Of a stretch of 12,810 bases of DNA, positions 1-7,737 are shown one piece after another; position 1 is the stretch's first letter; every line of letters begins with the position of its first letter. The position numbers and the translations under genes were made by a program. The notes below the pieces were generated by a model. That model was not told the DNA's origin. It saw only the letters and a list, made by a program, of their open reading frames with translations, and did no database searches. The stretch is from Candidatus Altimarinota bacterium (GTDB lineage: Bacteria > Patescibacteriota > Gracilibacteria > BD1-5 > UBA2023): positions 1-12,810 of the forward strand of contig JALNXF010000016.1 of NCBI GenBank assembly GCA_023230505.1. The letters are read 5' to 3'.

Positions 1-536
1 AAAATGCAGGCAAAATCGCCGGTGAAAATAATAGTGACGAAATTAATATTGATTTCGCAAAAGAATCTTTGAAAAGTTTTAAAGGTACTTGGCGTCGTCT
101 AGAATTCAAGGGTGAAACTATTAACGGCGCTCTGGTTTATGACGATTACGCTCATCATCCAAGTGAAATAAAATCTTCACTTTTGGCTTTGAAAGAAAAA
201 TATTCAGATAAAAAAATCTTGGTAATTTTTCAACCTCATCTTTATTCTCGCACTAAATCTTTTCTCGAAGGTTTCGCAGAGGTTTTGCGCCAGTTTTGCG
301 ATAGAGTGATTGTTTTGCCAATTTATGCTGCTCGAGAAAAAGCAGATGGCACTATTGATTCGATGATGTTGGTGGAAAAAATTTACGAAGATAAAGCCGA
401 ACACGCTGATAATTTTTTTGAAGCAACAAAACTTTCTCTAGATAAAAATATTAATACTGATTGGATTATTGTGACAGTTGGCGCTGGAGATGTTTCAAGA
501 GTCTCTAATATGCTCGCCCTGACAATTGTGGAATAA
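1..536 (+). CDS. murC: UDP-N-acetylmuramate--L-alanine ligase, C-terminal part (cut by left edge)
   Basis: Cytoplasmic ATP-dependent ligase that adds L-alanine to UDP-MurNAc, the first step of the peptidoglycan stem peptide. The reading frame is open to the window's left edge (first full codon at 3), giving 177 visible residues, so the TTG at 69 is internal and not a start. What is seen is the end of the central domain and the C-terminal ligase domain: the sequence KGTWRRLE, corresponding to the family's GVxRRFE, then DDYAHHPSEI (about 141-170), a hallmark of MurC-type ligases, then FQPHLYSRT and a terminal VGAGDVS near 480-500. The ATP-binding P-loop domain lies outside the window. Mpl, the murein tripeptide recycling ligase, has a similar C-terminus, but DDYAHHP favours MurC. 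It ends in TAA, 78 bases before the next gene, which has its own promoter. This suggests the organism makes its own peptidoglycan. Confidence 0.9.
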   Translation, partial: NAGKIAGENNSDEINIDFAKESLKSFKGTWRRLEFKGETINGALVYDDYAHHPSEIKSSLLALKEKYSDKKILVIFQPHLYSRTKSFLEGFAEVLRQFCDRVIVLPIYAAREKADGTIDSMMLVEKIYEDKAEHADNFFEATKLSLDKNINTDWIIVTVGAGDVSRVSNMLALTIVE

Positions 537-567
537 AAATCGACTTTTAAAAACATATCCACTTTTT

Positions 568-597
568 TCGCCAAAAAAATAATTGTCGTGCTATAAT
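568..597 (+). promoter_or_regulatory. Extended -10 promoter for the coupling ATPase gene
   Basis: A perfect TATAAT lies at 592-597 with an upstream TG at 589-590, one base before the hexamer, which is the extended -10 arrangement. A weak -35 candidate (TCGCCA, 568-573, 4 of 6 consensus matches) sits 18 bases upstream, as often tolerated when the extended -10 is present. The expected transcription start, about 604, leaves only about 10 bases before the ATG at 615, with no Shine-Dalgarno sequence. This also decides the start of the downstream gene. Confidence 0.6.
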
Positions 598-614
598 TTT
601 GATAAGAACTTTTT

Positions 615-2420
615 ATGGATAATCCAGAACAAATTACATATTTTGGACAAACTGATGCGAGAAATCGTCGTTTGACATTTGGTATCAAAGCTAAAGACAG
701 AACTAAACACGTCTACGTGATTGGAAAAACTGGTATGGGTAAATCTACTCTACTTGAAAATATGGCTGTTCAGGATATTCGTAACGGAAACGGTTTTGCT
801 TTTATTGATCCACACGGCAGTGCTATCGACACACTTCTAGAATATATTCCCAAAGAAAGAATAAACGATGTGGTTTATTTTGCTCCTTTCGATATGGGTC
901 ATCCTATTTCTTTTAATGTGATGGAGGATGTTGGTTACGATAAACGCCACCTGGTCGTTTCTGGTTTAATGTCGACTTTTAAAAAGATTTGGCAAGACGC
1001 TTGGTCAGCTAGAATGGAATATATTTTAGGTAACACTTTGTTGGCGCTTTTGGAATATCCCGACGCAACTTTATTGGAGGTGAACAAAATGTTAGCCGAC
1101 AAAGAATTTAGAAATAAGGTTGTAGCTAATGTGACTGATCCTGCGGTGAAATCTTTTTGGGTAGATGAGTTTGCAAAATATACTGATAAATTTGCTGCTG
1201 AGGCGACTCCCGCCATTCAAAATAAAATTGGTCAATTTACAGCCAATCCTTTGATTAGAAATATTATCGGTCAACCAAAATCTTCTTTTGATTTACGAGA
1301 AATCATGGATCAGAAGAAAATAATTTTCATTAACTTATCTAAAGGACGAGTAGGAGAGTCAAATGCTAACTTGCTGGGTTCCATGTTGATTACTAAAATT
1401 TATTTAGCTGCTTTGTCACGAGCCGACTCAAATAAGGCTAATCTAGAAAAACTTCCAAATTTCTATTTGTATGTTGATGAGTTTCAGTCTTTCGCCAATG
1501 ATTCTTTTGCTGATATTTTATCAGAAGCTCGAAAATATAAATTAAATTTAACTATCGCTCACCAATATATTGAACAAATGTCTGACGAGGTGCGAGCTGC
1601 GGTTTTTGGAAATGTGGGAACCATGATTACTTTTAGAATTGGTTCAACTGATGCCGAGGTCTTTGAAAAAGAATTTGCCCCAAATTTTATTTCTGAAGAC
1701 ATTGTAAATTTAGGTTTTGCTCAGGTTTATCTAAGGTTGATGATTGACGGTATTGGTTCTCAACCTTTTTCTGCTACCACTTTACCACCCCTCCAAAAAC
1801 AAGAAGCGGCTTTTCTAGATGAAATTATTACTGCCTCTCGTCAAAAATATACTAGACCAAGAGAAGAAGTTGAGGAGGTTATCAAAAAATTACATCAGTC
1901 TTCTGGTGGGGGAAATAATGGCGGTGTTGAAAATAAAAACAGTAATAAAAATAGTGGAGGTGATTTTAGAACTTTTAATGATAAGGGTCCGAGTTTAGTT
2001 GTTGAAAATAAAAGTTTTGTTAAGAAGATTGAAGAGGTTGGTAAAAGTCGTCCTGTTATTAGTAAAACTAACGCCGTTAAAATTGAAAAACATTTTGAAA
2101 CAAGGAGGGAAGAAAGAGAACCTAGAAAAGAGACAAGAAGGTTGCCAGAAGATCATAGTTCTTTGGAGACAATTTCATTACGTGATTTAACGGCTAAAAC
2201 TACCCCAAATAAGCCAGATAAGAAGGGTCCAAGTGAAGATAATAAGAATAGCCTAAAAGAGGCTTTGGCGGGCATTTTGGGCGATTTAAAGGCTACTGAA
2301 GCTCGTCCCGAGCCTAAAAAACCTCATATTGATATTCCAAGAAAACCTAAAGAGGAATCTCCACGTCGTCAACATAATGAAATTGCTGAATCTGAATTGC
2401 GAAAATTGTTAGAGCTTTAA
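615..2420 (+). CDS. Soluble VirD4/TraG-like type IV coupling ATPase with charged C-terminal tail
   Basis: P-loop ATPase of the HerA/FtsK class, related to type IV secretion coupling proteins that bring DNA or protein to a transport channel. The 601-residue product has Walker A GKTGMGKST (37-45), a strand FAFIDPHGSAID (61-72), Walker B YLYVDEFQ (284-291, with D288 and E289), and AHQY (315-318) in the TraD/TraG-type C-terminal part of the motor. I see no N-terminal membrane helices, which classical VirD4/TraD proteins use to anchor in the membrane, so it is probably cytosolic or recruited by a partner. From about residue 425 the protein becomes a low-complexity tail of nearly 180 residues, first Gly/Asn-rich, then rich in Lys, Arg, Glu and Pro, ending in a short helix-like segment (SELRKLLEL). 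It stands alone: no relaxase, VirB4 or pilin gene is in view. Its role could be DNA uptake, conjugation-like transfer or chromosome handling; the sequence does not decide. Confidence 0.8.
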   Translation: MDNPEQITYFGQTDARNRRLTFGIKAKDRTKHVYVIGKTGMGKSTLLENMAVQDIRNGNGFAFIDPHGSAIDTLLEYIPKERINDVVYFAPFDMGHPISFNVMEDVGYDKRHLVVSGLMSTFKKIWQDAWSARMEYILGNTLLALLEYPDATLLEVNKMLADKEFRNKVVANVTDPAVKSFWVDEFAKYTDKFAAEATPAIQNKIGQFTANPLIRNIIGQPKSSFDLREIMDQKKIIFINLSKGRVGESNANLLGSMLITKIYLAALSRADSNKANLEKLPNFYLYVDEFQSFANDSFADILSEARKYKLNLTIAHQYIEQMSDEVRAAVFGNVGTMITFRIGSTDAEVFEKEFAPNFISEDIVNLGFAQVYLRLMIDGIGSQPFSATTLPPLQKQEAAFLDEIITASRQKYTRPREEVEEVIKKLHQSSGGGNNGGVENKNSNKNSGGDFRTFNDKGPSLVVENKSFVKKIEEVGKSRPVISKTNAVKIEKHFETRREEREPRKETRRLPEDHSSLETISLRDLTAKTTPNKPDKKGPSEDNKNSLKEALAGILGDLKATEARPEPKKPHIDIPRKPKEESPRRQHNEIAESELRKLLEL

Positions 2421-2459
2421 AAAAACTTTCGATAAGACTAATATTTTTTAAATAAAGCT
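2413..2459. terminator. Possible weak bidirectional terminator between convergent genes
   Basis: Two genes converge here with only 17 bases between their stop codons. An inverted repeat AGCTTTA (2413-2419) and TAAAGCT (2453-2459) flanks an A-tract (2420-2425) and a T-tract (2444-2449) that can also pair with each other. The arms lie inside the ends of both genes, and each orientation places a T-rich run in the stem's 3' side. The stem is AT-rich with a long loop (33 bases or less, depending on A/T pairing), so this is only a weak candidate. Confidence 0.3.
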
Positions 2460-3289
2460 GCAACAATTCTTAATAAAACTAAAAACATTGCCGTTAAAAA
2501 CTTAGGGTAGAATTTTCTATTATCAAAAATAATTTGAGCTAAAACACCAAGATTTTTTATTTTATTAAAATTTGAAACGTTTTGATCGTGTTTTTTGTAA
2601 GCTGTTAAAAATTCTGGCAGATTGGCAATTTTATTTTCATGAGCCATTTTTAGTAAGGTAGCGTAGTCTTCCCAGATTTCATATTTTTCATCATAGCCAC
2701 CAATCATCATCAAATAATCTTTCTTAATTAAAACACTTGAATGAGTGATTTGATTCTTGATTAAAAACATTTCTCGAATTTTTAACCATTCTGTCTGATT
2801 GACTATTTCTCCAATTTTTTGATTTTGAGAGTCAACGATAATAGTATTAGTTCCAACTGCTGCATAATCAGGATTTTTTAATAAAAAATCAATTTGCTTC
2901 TCTAATTTGTCTTCAGTTAACCAAAAATCATCACTATCCAAAACTGCAACATATGAACCGACAGATTTTGATAAAGCAAAATTTCTAGTTTTAGTAATCC
3001 CTAAATTTTCTACTAGCCTAAAATATTTTATACGATTGTCGATCGAGATATATCTTTTGACTAATTCTTCTGTTCTATCGGTTGAATTATTGTCGACAAT
3101 AATAATTTCTAAGTTTTTGTAAGTTTGACTAAGGGCACTTTCAATAGCTAAAGGTAAAAGTTTGACTCGGTTTTTAGTAATAATTTGGACGCTAATTTTA
3201 GGCGCTATTTTTTCTATAGGGTCTTTTTTATGTAAAGTTGAAACTTTAACTTTATTTTCATTTTTTTCTTTTTTTATATCTTTATCCAT
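2438..3289 (-). CDS. Family 2 glycosyltransferase (GT-A fold)
   Basis: Transfers a sugar from a nucleotide donor to a growing glycan on the cytoplasmic side of the membrane; donor and acceptor cannot be read from the sequence. The 283-residue product has the GT2 pattern: SVQIITKNR (33-41) as the first strand, VDNNSTD (65-71), the NLGITKTRN segment (95-103), the metal-binding DSDD (118-121) as the DxD site, and WEDY (206-209) as the candidate catalytic-base ED motif. The C-terminus (about 262-279) is a hydrophobic stretch that may touch the membrane. The first 30 residues form a Lys-rich leader before the usual GT2 start and may be disordered; no other in-frame ATG exists before the core. The ATG overlaps the end of the upstream GT11 gene by 16 bases and has no ribosome-binding motif, so translation is probably coupled. 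It is the last gene of the minus-strand operon. Confidence 0.9.
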   Translation of the reverse strand: MDKDIKKEKNENKVKVSTLHKKDPIEKIAPKISVQIITKNRVKLLPLAIESALSQTYKNLEIIIVDNNSTDRTEELVKRYISIDNRIKYFRLVENLGITKTRNFALSKSVGSYVAVLDSDDFWLTEDKLEKQIDFLLKNPDYAAVGTNTIIVDSQNQKIGEIVNQTEWLKIREMFLIKNQITHSSVLIKKDYLMMIGGYDEKYEIWEDYATLLKMAHENKIANLPEFLTAYKKHDQNVSNFNKIKNLGVLAQIIFDNRKFYPKFLTAMFLVLLRIVAALFKKY

Positions 3290-4215
3290 GTTTCTGGAAT
3301 TATATTAGGGTGGGGATTTGGTTTTTTATTAACCCATTTTTTGGGGGTAATGATTATTTTATCAGAATTTTTATTAAGCCAAGCACCCCACCAGGAAAAT
3401 GAAGAATTGGCAATAATTTGGTGCTGACACTGACTCATTAGGTAAAGCTCCTCGTAATCTTTGAAGTGATTTTTTGAGATATTTGTATGAGTTGGAATAA
3501 TCTCATTAAATTCTTTTTTGGCAAAAGTTTCGGTGACCCATTTTTCATCATCTGTGAAAATATAAAAGGTTGGCGCGATGATATTGATGTTGCTGGTGTT
3601 ATTTGAAGAAGTTTTTTGCTGATTAATTTTTTCTTTGATTAGCTTAATAGCTTCTTGATAATATTCAATTGAACAAACCCCGTGGTATTTATTGGTTTTT
3701 TTATCATGAACATAATCACCTCGACGAATATGAATTGAGACTGAATTTTCCTTTTGGAGTACTTCTGAAAGTTGTTTTACTTTTTCATCAAATAATTCTT
3801 TTTTAAAAGTAAATTCTTGACGAATTTGTGGAGTAAATTCTGCAAAGTTTTTTTCAGATTGAAAAATTCCTTCTAAATAAATATTTTTGCCTAGAGTAAT
3901 TTTATTTCCGATTTTATTTAAGAAATCTGGATGAAAATCTAAATAGTAATTTCTCAAAATTTTTTGATTAATAAAATTACCTAACTTTGATAAAAATCCG
4001 CCATTGTTTATTCCTGAAATTTCTTCGGAAAGGGCAATAGGAGAGGAGATATTAAAAACATTTAAAGCAAATTTTCTGGGAGTGACTCTGGTAACATGAT
4101 CATAATTTGAGATATCTATTTTTTGCTGAGTTTTATTTTTTAAAGCCAGAGCAAAACCTGTTGCATATTGGAACATCTGGTTTCCAAGCCCGCCCTTAAG
4201 TTTAGTGATTATCAT
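3274..4215 (-). CDS. GT11 family glycosyltransferase (alpha-1,2-fucosyltransferase type)
   Basis: Predicted inverting GT-B enzyme of family GT11, whose known members transfer L-fucose from GDP-fucose to galactose or another sugar in alpha-1,2 linkage, in surface polysaccharides. The 313-residue product opens with KGGLGNQMFQYA (7-18), has the donor-binding HIRRGDY (162-168), then FTDDEKW (220-226), and the C-terminal SSFSWWGAWL (271-280) preceded by MSQCQHQIIAN. All are conserved GT11 hallmarks. A short polar insertion (about 198-213, Asn/Ser/Thr-rich) sits between the HxRRxDY and TDD segments. The gene overlaps the FkbM gene upstream by 14 bases and the GT2 gene downstream by 16. No GDP-fucose synthesis genes are in the window, so the actual donor is inferred only from the family. 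A second, shorter member lies at 10404-11198. Confidence 0.9.
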   Translation of the reverse strand: MIITKLKGGLGNQMFQYATGFALALKNKTQQKIDISNYDHVTRVTPRKFALNVFNISSPIALSEEISGINNGGFLSKLGNFINQKILRNYYLDFHPDFLNKIGNKITLGKNIYLEGIFQSEKNFAEFTPQIRQEFTFKKELFDEKVKQLSEVLQKENSVSIHIRRGDYVHDKKTNKYHGVCSIEYYQEAIKLIKEKINQQKTSSNNTSNINIIAPTFYIFTDDEKWVTETFAKKEFNEIIPTHTNISKNHFKDYEELYLMSQCQHQIIANSSFSWWGAWLNKNSDKIIITPKKWVNKKPNPHPNIIPETWIKI

Positions 4216-5098
4216 AATATTTGTTTATTTTTTCCTTAGGTATATATATTAAATTATCATATTTATATGAATTCTCCACGGTGTGTTTTTCCAAATACCC
4301 ATTATTTTTAATTAAAAAAGGTAGATAATTATTTTTTTGAAGAGTATTGTTAACAATTTTAATATTATTGATCCATTCTTTATCTCCTGCAACCTCTATA
4401 CTTAGAATAGGTCTAATTTCTTTTAGTACTTTAACAGAGCCTTCAAGAGCTAAATATTCACTACCCTCAAGATCTAATTTAATAAAATTTGGTTTAATAT
4501 TTTCTACTTCGCAGTACGTATCAATTGTCGTAGTTTGTACTCTTATTTTTTGCTCTAAACCTTCAATTTCCTTAATATTTAATCTCTTGTTTATAGAATT
4601 AAAAGCATTATATCCAATGCCGTAATCAATAAAATCAATCTCAGTTTCTTTATCTAGAATAGCTAATTGATTTATTTTAATATTTTTTTTTTGTAAAGAA
4701 TTTTTTTTTAAAAGTTTAAAAGTTTTTGGTGTTGGTTCAAAACTGTGCACACTTCCTTTTTCGCCAACAAGGGCTGAAGATAGTAAAGAATAAAACCCTA
4801 TATTAGCTCCGCCATCAATAAAAATCTCATTTTCTTTCAAGTTTCTAATTATAAAGTTTGTTAGATTGGCTTCAGCACACCCGTAATATATAAAGGTGTT
4901 TGCGTTTGGTAAATCTCCATACATATTATCTCCCCATAATGTTTTAAATTTAATTGTAAAAGGTTTTATTTTGGCAGCAGTAGCTAGAATATAATAGGGA
5001 AAAGTTTTAAGGAATTTTTTAAATAATCTTTCTTTTTTGGACATTGTGCGAAATTTTTCAATTTCCAATATTTTTTTTATGATCTTTTCTCTATCCAT
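4202..5098 (-). CDS. FkbM-family SAM-dependent methyltransferase
   Basis: Class I methyltransferase of the FkbM family, which typically O-methylates hydroxyls on sugars or macrolides; in a glycan locus it probably methylates a sugar of the polymer or caps its end. The 298-residue product has the SAM-binding motif FIDGGANIGFYS (93-104), the acidic post-motif FEPTPKT (120-126), TIDTY (191-195) and LDLEGSEYLALEG (208-220), all family signatures. About 90 residues precede the SAM domain, basic and helix-rich at the start. The ATG lies within the last codons of the upstream glycosyltransferase gene (8-base overlap), and its own stop overlaps the GT11 gene by 14 bases. Base composition is clearly AT-rich, as in the neighbouring genes to the right. 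The acceptor cannot be determined. Confidence 0.88.
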   Translation of the reverse strand: MDREKIIKKILEIEKFRTMSKKERLFKKFLKTFPYYILATAAKIKPFTIKFKTLWGDNMYGDLPNANTFIYYGCAEANLTNFIIRNLKENEIFIDGGANIGFYSLLSSALVGEKGSVHSFEPTPKTFKLLKKNSLQKKNIKINQLAILDKETEIDFIDYGIGYNAFNSINKRLNIKEIEGLEQKIRVQTTTIDTYCEVENIKPNFIKLDLEGSEYLALEGSVKVLKEIRPILSIEVAGDKEWINNIKIVNNTLQKNNYLPFLIKNNGYLEKHTVENSYKYDNLIYIPKEKINKYYDNH

Positions 5099-6044
5099 TG
5101 TTTTTAATTAACTTTAAAAAATTTTCAGCACTTTTTTCTTGAGATAAATTATTAAAGACATAATCTTTAGCTGAAAAATTATTTATATCTTTGATAAAAG
5201 TATAAAGTTTGTTCTTGAAATCTATACTGTCTTCAAAATACAAACCAGACTGGTTTGTTAAGTATGGGGCAGAAATATTCCCAGAAACAGAATATTTTTT
5301 ATTTGGATAAAAATATCTGTGGTTATTCCAAACTAATGTTGGCACATCGTAACTCCAAGATTCTAGTAGTGCCAAACCCTGACTTTCTATTTCTTGTAAA
5401 TAAATCATAAAATAAGATTTTTTTAATAGTTCCAGATATGTTTTTTGATTGAATTTTCCATATTCTAAAATCTCAGTTTTGATTTTTTCTTTTTTTAGAA
5501 ATTCCACTATTTCTTCAAAAAGTTTTTCCGGACAATTTTTCTTATAAATAAGACAAATTTCTCTATTGATAAATTTATCAATAGGAACACAAACTCCAAC
5601 AGGCCAAATTTTAATTTTATCTTCCAGTTTGTTACCTTGATATTCAAATGTGCTATAAAAATCTTTTACCCACTTAGAAGGTACAATAATTCTGTCTATT
5701 AATGGACTAAAAAGTATAAAGTTATTTTCGTCAGGAGTGACTACTATATTAGGTCCAGCGAATATTTTTTTAGTAGGATCATGTTGCTTTAATTTTATTG
5801 CCACATTAAGAGCTTGTACGTCTCGGATAACACACAATTTAGATCCCAAAGGGATTTTTTTGATTGAGGGATCAATTAAAAAATCAGTATTATTTTTTCT
5901 AAGTCCAGAAACTAGATTTTGTATTACAGCACCAGGACCTCGAACGCCCTGTATTTTCTTTTTAAGAAAATACTTAATTTCTGATTTATAGAAACTTAAA
6001 TCAAAAAAACTTTCTTTCGGTTTTTTTGTTAGTATGATAATCAT
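5091..6044 (-). CDS. GT-B glycosyltransferase, GT4-like
   Basis: Predicted retaining glycosyltransferase with the two-domain GT-B fold, adding one sugar during glycan assembly. The 317-residue product has a glycine-containing N-terminal segment GVRGPGAV (33-40), a domain-linker-like IIVPSKWVKDFY (119-130), and the C-terminal donor-binding stretch ESQGLALLE (220-228), whose two glutamates spaced as E-x7-E form the GT4-type motif. It continues with SWSYDVPTLVWN. At 317 residues it is shorter than most GT4 enzymes (about 350-400), chiefly in the N-terminal acceptor domain. The ATG begins 9 bases after the stop of the upstream fusion gene, without a Shine-Dalgarno sequence; its TAG stop overlaps the FkbM gene by 8 bases. 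Donor and acceptor are unknown. Confidence 0.75.
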   Translation of the reverse strand: MIIILTKKPKESFFDLSFYKSEIKYFLKKKIQGVRGPGAVIQNLVSGLRKNNTDFLIDPSIKKIPLGSKLCVIRDVQALNVAIKLKQHDPTKKIFAGPNIVVTPDENNFILFSPLIDRIIVPSKWVKDFYSTFEYQGNKLEDKIKIWPVGVCVPIDKFINREICLIYKKNCPEKLFEEIVEFLKKEKIKTEILEYGKFNQKTYLELLKKSYFMIYLQEIESQGLALLESWSYDVPTLVWNNHRYFYPNKKYSVSGNISAPYLTNQSGLYFEDSIDFKNKLYTFIKDINNFSAKDYVFNNLSQEKSAENFLKLIKNNG

Positions 6045-6053
6045 TTCTAATAA

Positions 6054-7736
6054 TTACAAGTAAATAGTTTTGTAAGTCTCATTTTTCCAGGCAGGATTAT
6101 TTTTATCCATAAAATCTACTTGATCATAATTATAGTTCTTTAATCTATAATTAGTCCAATTTGCAAAATAAGGTCTTTCTTGGCAAATAATACCAGCAAT
6201 AGCATCTATTCCAGCACCAGCATCAATAAAAATTTTATTTGAATATATTTTTAATAGGGGAATTAAAGCTAGTTTGCTGCTACCACTACCAACTAGGAAA
6301 ATTTTAGCTCGACTATTTTTAACTAAGTCTCTAATATTTTCATAAAGTTTTTCTACGTCATCAGCTGCACCTATTTGTGGGATTTCAATGAAGTCAGAAA
6401 ATTCTTGAATACCAAGATATTTTTTATAATCATCATTCTTCTGTAATTCCTTTATTAGTTCTATTTTTTCTTTAGGTGCAATGATACCTATTTCTGTTGG
6501 AAAATTTTTGAAAATCCATTTGTTAGAAATAATAGAATAGACAGATTCACAAGACAGAGATTTTCCCGATATTAATTTTTTAGTATTTTCTAGATAAAGA
6601 GAGCCTCTTTTAAGTGAGATTAAATATGAAACTATATAAGACAAAACACCAAATATATTTATAAAATTTAATATTTTGTCTAGGCTGTAATTAAAATATT
6701 TATTATCTTTTATAAAAATAAGAACTCGATTATTATTTTTAAATATCTTTTCTGAGAATCTTTCAATTGTTTCAGTAACTATAAAATTTCTCCATTCTTT
6801 AATCGAAGATGATCCAAGATTAATTGTAATTAGATCATTGTGCCAAAACATGGATTTATAAAGATTCATGTTTAATTGAGAGTATTTTTTGGTCAAAGCT
6901 CTATTGCCAGGCTTAGCACTTCCTATCGGGATTTGTCTTAAAAATAAATAATCACCGTCACTAGCTCTTAAAATGCTTAAGCCCTTATTTTCAAGATAAC
7001 TAGCGTTTATTAATCTAGTTATCTTTCTAAAATCATCTTGCAGAAAACTTTTTCCAAATTTTCTCGCAACATTTGTTTTTAAAGGTGAACAACTTTTATC
7101 ATTATCTGTTTCGATTCCTTGTATAAAATATCTAGATTTAGTTTTTAAGAATGAGATTTTTTTAAAAACCATAATATTTTTTGACCACCAACTGTTGCCG
7201 ACACTCTCAAGATTTATCTTTAGATAATCGGATATTTTTTGAGTGGCTTCTGACCAATAATAAAAACCCTCGGCCTCGACTTTTTTTATAATGTAAGATT
7301 TTTTCTGAGGATTGATATGTTGTCCTTTAGGATCTATTCTATCGTTTGACCAAGTTAATATAACTATGTCGTCTGAATGTTTAGTAATATTTTTAATTAA
7401 AATTTCCTCATATTTTTTATCTAAATGTTCTCCAACCTCCGAACAGTTAACAATATTGTATTTCTTCCCTAGGTCTAAGTTTTTTGATAAGTCTTCAATT
7501 TTAATGAACTCAACAATTTTTTCACTGGCATATTTTTTAGCCCATTCAAAATATTCAAGACCAATAATTTTTGTAGATGGGTATTTTTCCTTTAGGGATT
7601 CCAGTAATTTACCATTACTACAACCAAAATCAGCAAAAGAATTTATTAAATTAAGATCGAAGACACTTTCTAGTGCTGCTAAATATATTTGATATGGTTC
7701 TATTTTTCTGTCATATTCTTCTTCTCCGTAAGTCAT
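6054..7736 (-). CDS. Fusion: SAM methyltransferase domain plus GT-D-like glycosyltransferase domain
   Basis: A 560-residue two-part protein. Residues 1 to about 195 form a class I methyltransferase with motif I FADFGCSNGKLL (34-45), an acidic GLEYFEW (59-65) and SEVGEHL (99-105); the stretch ending NIMVFKK closes the domain. Residues about 225-560 look like the GT-D/DUF1792-type glycosyltransferase fold, with RASDGDY (257-263) as the equivalent of its GDGE motif. This is followed by IGIIAPKEKI (416-425), FLVGSGSSK (480-488), FIDAGAGIDAIAG (503-515) and RPYFANWTNYRL (521-532). I recognise this end pattern as that of sugar-transferring proteins in glycan loci, but by memory only. I chose the ATG at 7736, one base after the upstream stop, over the in-frame TTG at 7751. 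One sugar may be both added and methylated by this protein. It is very AT-rich: 7 of 60 bases in line 6661-6720 are G or C. Confidence 0.7.
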   Translation of the reverse strand: MTYGEEEYDRKIEPYQIYLAALESVFDLNLINSFADFGCSNGKLLESLKEKYPSTKIIGLEYFEWAKKYASEKIVEFIKIEDLSKNLDLGKKYNIVNCSEVGEHLDKKYEEILIKNITKHSDDIVILTWSNDRIDPKGQHINPQKKSYIIKKVEAEGFYYWSEATQKISDYLKINLESVGNSWWSKNIMVFKKISFLKTKSRYFIQGIETDNDKSCSPLKTNVARKFGKSFLQDDFRKITRLINASYLENKGLSILRASDGDYLFLRQIPIGSAKPGNRALTKKYSQLNMNLYKSMFWHNDLITINLGSSSIKEWRNFIVTETIERFSEKIFKNNNRVLIFIKDNKYFNYSLDKILNFINIFGVLSYIVSYLISLKRGSLYLENTKKLISGKSLSCESVYSIISNKWIFKNFPTEIGIIAPKEKIELIKELQKNDDYKKYLGIQEFSDFIEIPQIGAADDVEKLYENIRDLVKNSRAKIFLVGSGSSKLALIPLLKIYSNKIFIDAGAGIDAIAGIICQERPYFANWTNYRLKNYNYDQVDFMDKNNPAWKNETYKTIYL

Positions 7737-7737
7737 T

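Noticed and set aside
69..536. A complete short gene starting at TTG 69
   Set aside because: The frame is open to the left edge and the upstream residues fit the MurC central domain, so this is the tail of a longer gene.
1999..2190. Overlapping 63-codon frame inside the ATPase tail
   Set aside because: It is a Lys/Leu-rich shadow of the low-complexity tail, without its own promoter or start signal.
7312..7692. 126-codon plus-strand frame opposite the fusion gene
   Set aside because: It is antisense to a gene with clear methyltransferase motifs, has no recognisable domain, and is expected by chance in AT-rich sequence whose other strand is coding.
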